The position numbers and the translations under genes are program-made. A stretch of DNA of 35,808 nt from Xanthomonas axonopodis (lineage in GTDB: Bacteria; Pseudomonadota; Gammaproteobacteria; Xanthomonadales; Xanthomonadaceae), in assembly GCF_001304695.1 (NCBI RefSeq), contig NZ_JFAQ01000074.1, positions 1-35,808 of the forward strand. Reading direction: 5' to 3'. Shown piece after piece: positions 33,586-35,808 of this stretch. The notes beneath the pieces are model-generated. The model saw only the letters and a list, made by a program, of their open reading frames with translations, searched no databases and was not told the DNA's origin. Every line of letters starts with the position of its first letter. Position 1 is the first letter of the stretch.

Positions 33586-35493
33586 TCAACGTGGCGCAAG
33601 CAGCCTGGCAAGGGTATCGGGCCGCCCGGCCAGCCGTTCCAGCCGTGGGTAGCGCAGCGGCCCGGTGTATACTGGATCTGCACGTCCGCGCGCTGCTCGT
33701 CCTGCGCAATGCCCAACACGATGAGGCGGCGTGTGGAGCCGCGCACCGCGTCGCGCGCCGCGTCCTGCTTGAACGGCGATCCATTGACGGGTCAACACGC
33801 GCGTGCCCGGCCGCAGCCCAGCGGCGAAGGCGGGGCCGTTCCAGGCCACCGTGCGCACCATGCCGTCGGCGCGTGCCGTCAAGCCGATCGAGTAGGTGAG
33901 ATCGGCAACGCCAGCTTCTTCTTCGCTGGCACGGAACGCCGCCGTTGGCGTGTCCGTGTAGACAAGCGCCCAACCGTGCTGGGTCAGGCCGCGCGTGGTG
34001 TCCAGTTCGTCGTGGGCATCGATCCATCCGCGCTGGAAGCCTGCCCAGTTCGCTGGCGCCGCTGCCTGCAACGTGGCGCAGATGTCCTCGAACGTATAGG
34101 TACGCGCGGGCGCGTCCGGCGTGGCGCCGGCGAAAAAGCGCTGCGCGAAATCGTCGATGCTGCGCTTGCCCCCGCTGCGTGCGCGCAGTTCGGCATCCAC
34201 CGCCAGCCACAGCATCACGCCTTCGGAGTAGTAATTGCGCCGGCGCTGCCAGTCGCGCCACGCCACCGGCTGGCGCAACATGAAAGCCGGGTAGTGCACG
34301 TCGTCGGATAAAGAGCGCCATGCCCGCCCGGGTCGCGTCGCAACTTCCGCCGCTTCGATGGCGATGCGGTCGCGCACGTCATCGGGCGTGAACTGGCCGG
34401 CCCGCGTCGCCAGTACCCGACTCAGAACTCGGTCTGCCCTTCGTACATCCACAACAGGCTTCCGGAGACCGGGACGTTCGGCGTCGGTGCCCATAAATCG
34501 GCAGGCGTCCGGTAAAAGCCGTTCCAGGCATGCACGATTTCATGCGCAATCAGGTCGCGCGAGGAGTTGGCCCGGCCAGTCCTGGAAATGCGACGACGCC
34601 AAACCGTTCTCGCTGGACGCGCGATGCTTGGTGCCGCCGGAAGCGCCCTCGTTGCTCAGCCGCGCCAGGATGGCGTAGCGCGCAAACGGCGGCGGGCCGA
34701 ACACCGCTGCTACCTGCACAAGCAGCGCCTGCAGCTCGGCCACACGTGCGGGCGGCACCTGCAGATCCTCGGGCCGCTGCGCCACGATATCCAGCGACAC
34801 CGCCCCGGTCAGCGACAGCTGCGCGGCATAACGGCCTGCAAGCACCGGCGCGTCCAGCAACGTTTCCAGCGATGTCGTCTTGAAGGCGTAGTGCGTGCCG
34901 CGCACGCGCTCCACGTCCAAGGCACTGATCGGCCGTAATCGATCCGGTAGCGTCAGCATGGCGGCCACAGGAATGTTCCGCGCATACCAGCCGGCTGGAT
35001 ACAGCACCAACTGCTGCCAGGGCACAGACACGATGTCGCGCGTCAGCAACTCGCCGCCCGACAGCATCTGGAACCGCACTTCAATGTGCTGCACACCAGC
35101 CGGCACCTCTACATGGAAGGCATGCGGTTCGTAGGCATCGCGCCGCCATGGCAGGCGGCGGCCCGCTGCGCTGACCTCCAGGCCGGCAAGATCGGTCACG
35201 GTGAGGCTGGGCCCATGGCTGGCAGCCTCCCAACGTGGATACAGCAGCGTCACGGCACCGCTCGCGTCTACCGGTATCTGCTGGTGCACATTGAAGATGC
35301 GGCGCGCTACGTCGGTGGCATCCACGTCCACGCGCATCACCCCGGCAAATGCGTGGTCCACCGGCGGCGCAATGTAGGTCGGGCCGTCACTGGCCTGCGC
35401 AAACCCCTGGCCCGCGAATAGGGCGAGCACCACCGCCAAGACCGACGCACGCGCAAAGCGGAAATGGGGAATGTGTCTTGAATGGATGCGCAT
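33586..35493 (-). pseudogene. M61-family metallopeptidase with PDZ tail, multiply frameshifted
   Basis: ATG 35493 opens a signal peptide (ASVLAVVLALFAGQGFAQA) and an M61 N-terminal beta domain. The zinc site HEIVHAWNG (HExxH at 34530-34544) and MYEGQTEF, with the third-ligand Glu, are both present but in a frame reached only after a shift near 34570-34575. Another near 34421-34426 (TGG to TG before AGTCGG) is needed to continue into RVLATRAGQF. In the C-terminal PDZ part an extra C near 33789-33791 and a duplicated TA near 33666-33672 cancel each other. Restored, it is a periplasmic glycyl-aminopeptidase-like enzyme of about 635 residues. Four lesions make read error alone less likely. Confidence 0.85.
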
Positions 35494-35808
35494 TGCACGG
35501 CCTTGAACAAGGCCGTGATCCTATACGCCTGCAACACCATGCAGCCATCTCGAAAACAGCGCGCGGCTCCAGCTCGCTTTTAGCGCGTTCACCCGCATCG
35601 AAGGACACAAACGTGTCCACAGACCGAATGCACGCGGGCGCCGGTGGCAGCTGCGGCCTTAGGGCAACGCTGATCAAGCCCCGTTCCCGCGTTTCGCGGG
35701 AGGTTGGATGCACATAGACGATGGGGCGCGTAGATCGCTTTGCCCATTCAGGGCAATCCCGGTGATCGAGGCCTCTGTTGGGAGGCCTCTGTGCTTCATG
35801 TGGGCAAC
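35494..35808. other. Right end of the window, no gene seen
   Basis: About 315 bases upstream of the M61 pseudogene. A GAGGCCTC-TGTTGG-GAGGCCTC stem-loop lies at 35768-35789. The block AGGGCAACGCTGATCAAG (from 35660) resembles the end of some insertion sequences but I cannot confirm that; no transposase is visible. Confidence 0.4.

Noticed and set aside
35660-35808. Possible insertion-sequence end
   Set aside because: No transposase or matching inverted end within the window; the resemblance is from memory only.
1-35808. CRISPR array, tRNA or rRNA genes
   Set aside because: No regularly spaced repeats and no tRNA-like cloverleaf or rRNA sequence were seen on either strand.

Overview
The window is high-GC proteobacterial chromosome, almost certainly Xanthomonas. 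The best markers are an intact xopQ, whose numbered key residues (S65, D116, Y279) fall where they do in the Xanthomonas effector, with a plant-inducible-promoter-type site upstream; a single-operon mlaFEDCBA; and Xanthomonas-style small repeats, including repeats inside recB and recD. I cannot assign the species or pathovar from sequence alone.

Layout, left to right. (1) 1-7.6 kb: housekeeping and decaying genes. These are a small membrane protein, a glutathione S-transferase killed by a TAG codon, a small KTSC-like protein, a LysR regulator broken by two frameshifts and divergent from an intact quinone-oxidoreductase-type dehydrogenase, rmuC, a Cys-rich lipoprotein with a 3' frameshift, a glutathione peroxidase and a small hypothetical. 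(2) 7.6-11.8 kb, minus strand: mlaF-E-D-C-B-A, the retrograde phospholipid transport system, closed by a strong terminator. (3) 11.9-21.3 kb: an accessory segment. Its left edge carries a short relic of recC (a piece of the recC 5' region joined to an internal recC piece), and its right edge is the real recC. It holds a minus-strand tripartite MacAB/Dev-type efflux operon (adaptor, ATPase, two FtsX-like permeases) and, divergently, a visibly AT-richer cluster of two cupin-like/HEAT-repeat proteins, a 39-residue double-glycine-type peptide, a terminator hairpin, two damaged membrane genes and an ABC ATPase. (4) 21.3-31.3 kb: recC-recB-recD, overlapping by ATGA junctions (recD start uncertain). 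(5) 31.3-35.8 kb: xopQ, a 32-residue Lys-rich protein, and an M61-family aminopeptidase pseudogene with at least four lesions.

The candidate new system is the 17.1-21.0 kb cluster. I read it as a small peptide natural-product (RiPP or bacteriocin-like) locus: a short precursor with a GG leader and a very hydrophobic core, a metal-cupin enzyme (HxH, Glu, His all present) with a cupin/HEAT partner, an attenuator just after the precursor, and an ABC exporter. The adjacent MacAB-like operon is a possible second exporter or self-protection pump. In this strain the partner gene and the membrane genes carry frameshifts, so the locus may be silent here. The product and chemistry are inference.

Seven or so genes carry apparent single-base indels or nonsense changes while recBCD, mla and xopQ are intact. 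Either the accessory genes are decaying or part of this is assembly error; read-level checks would tell.
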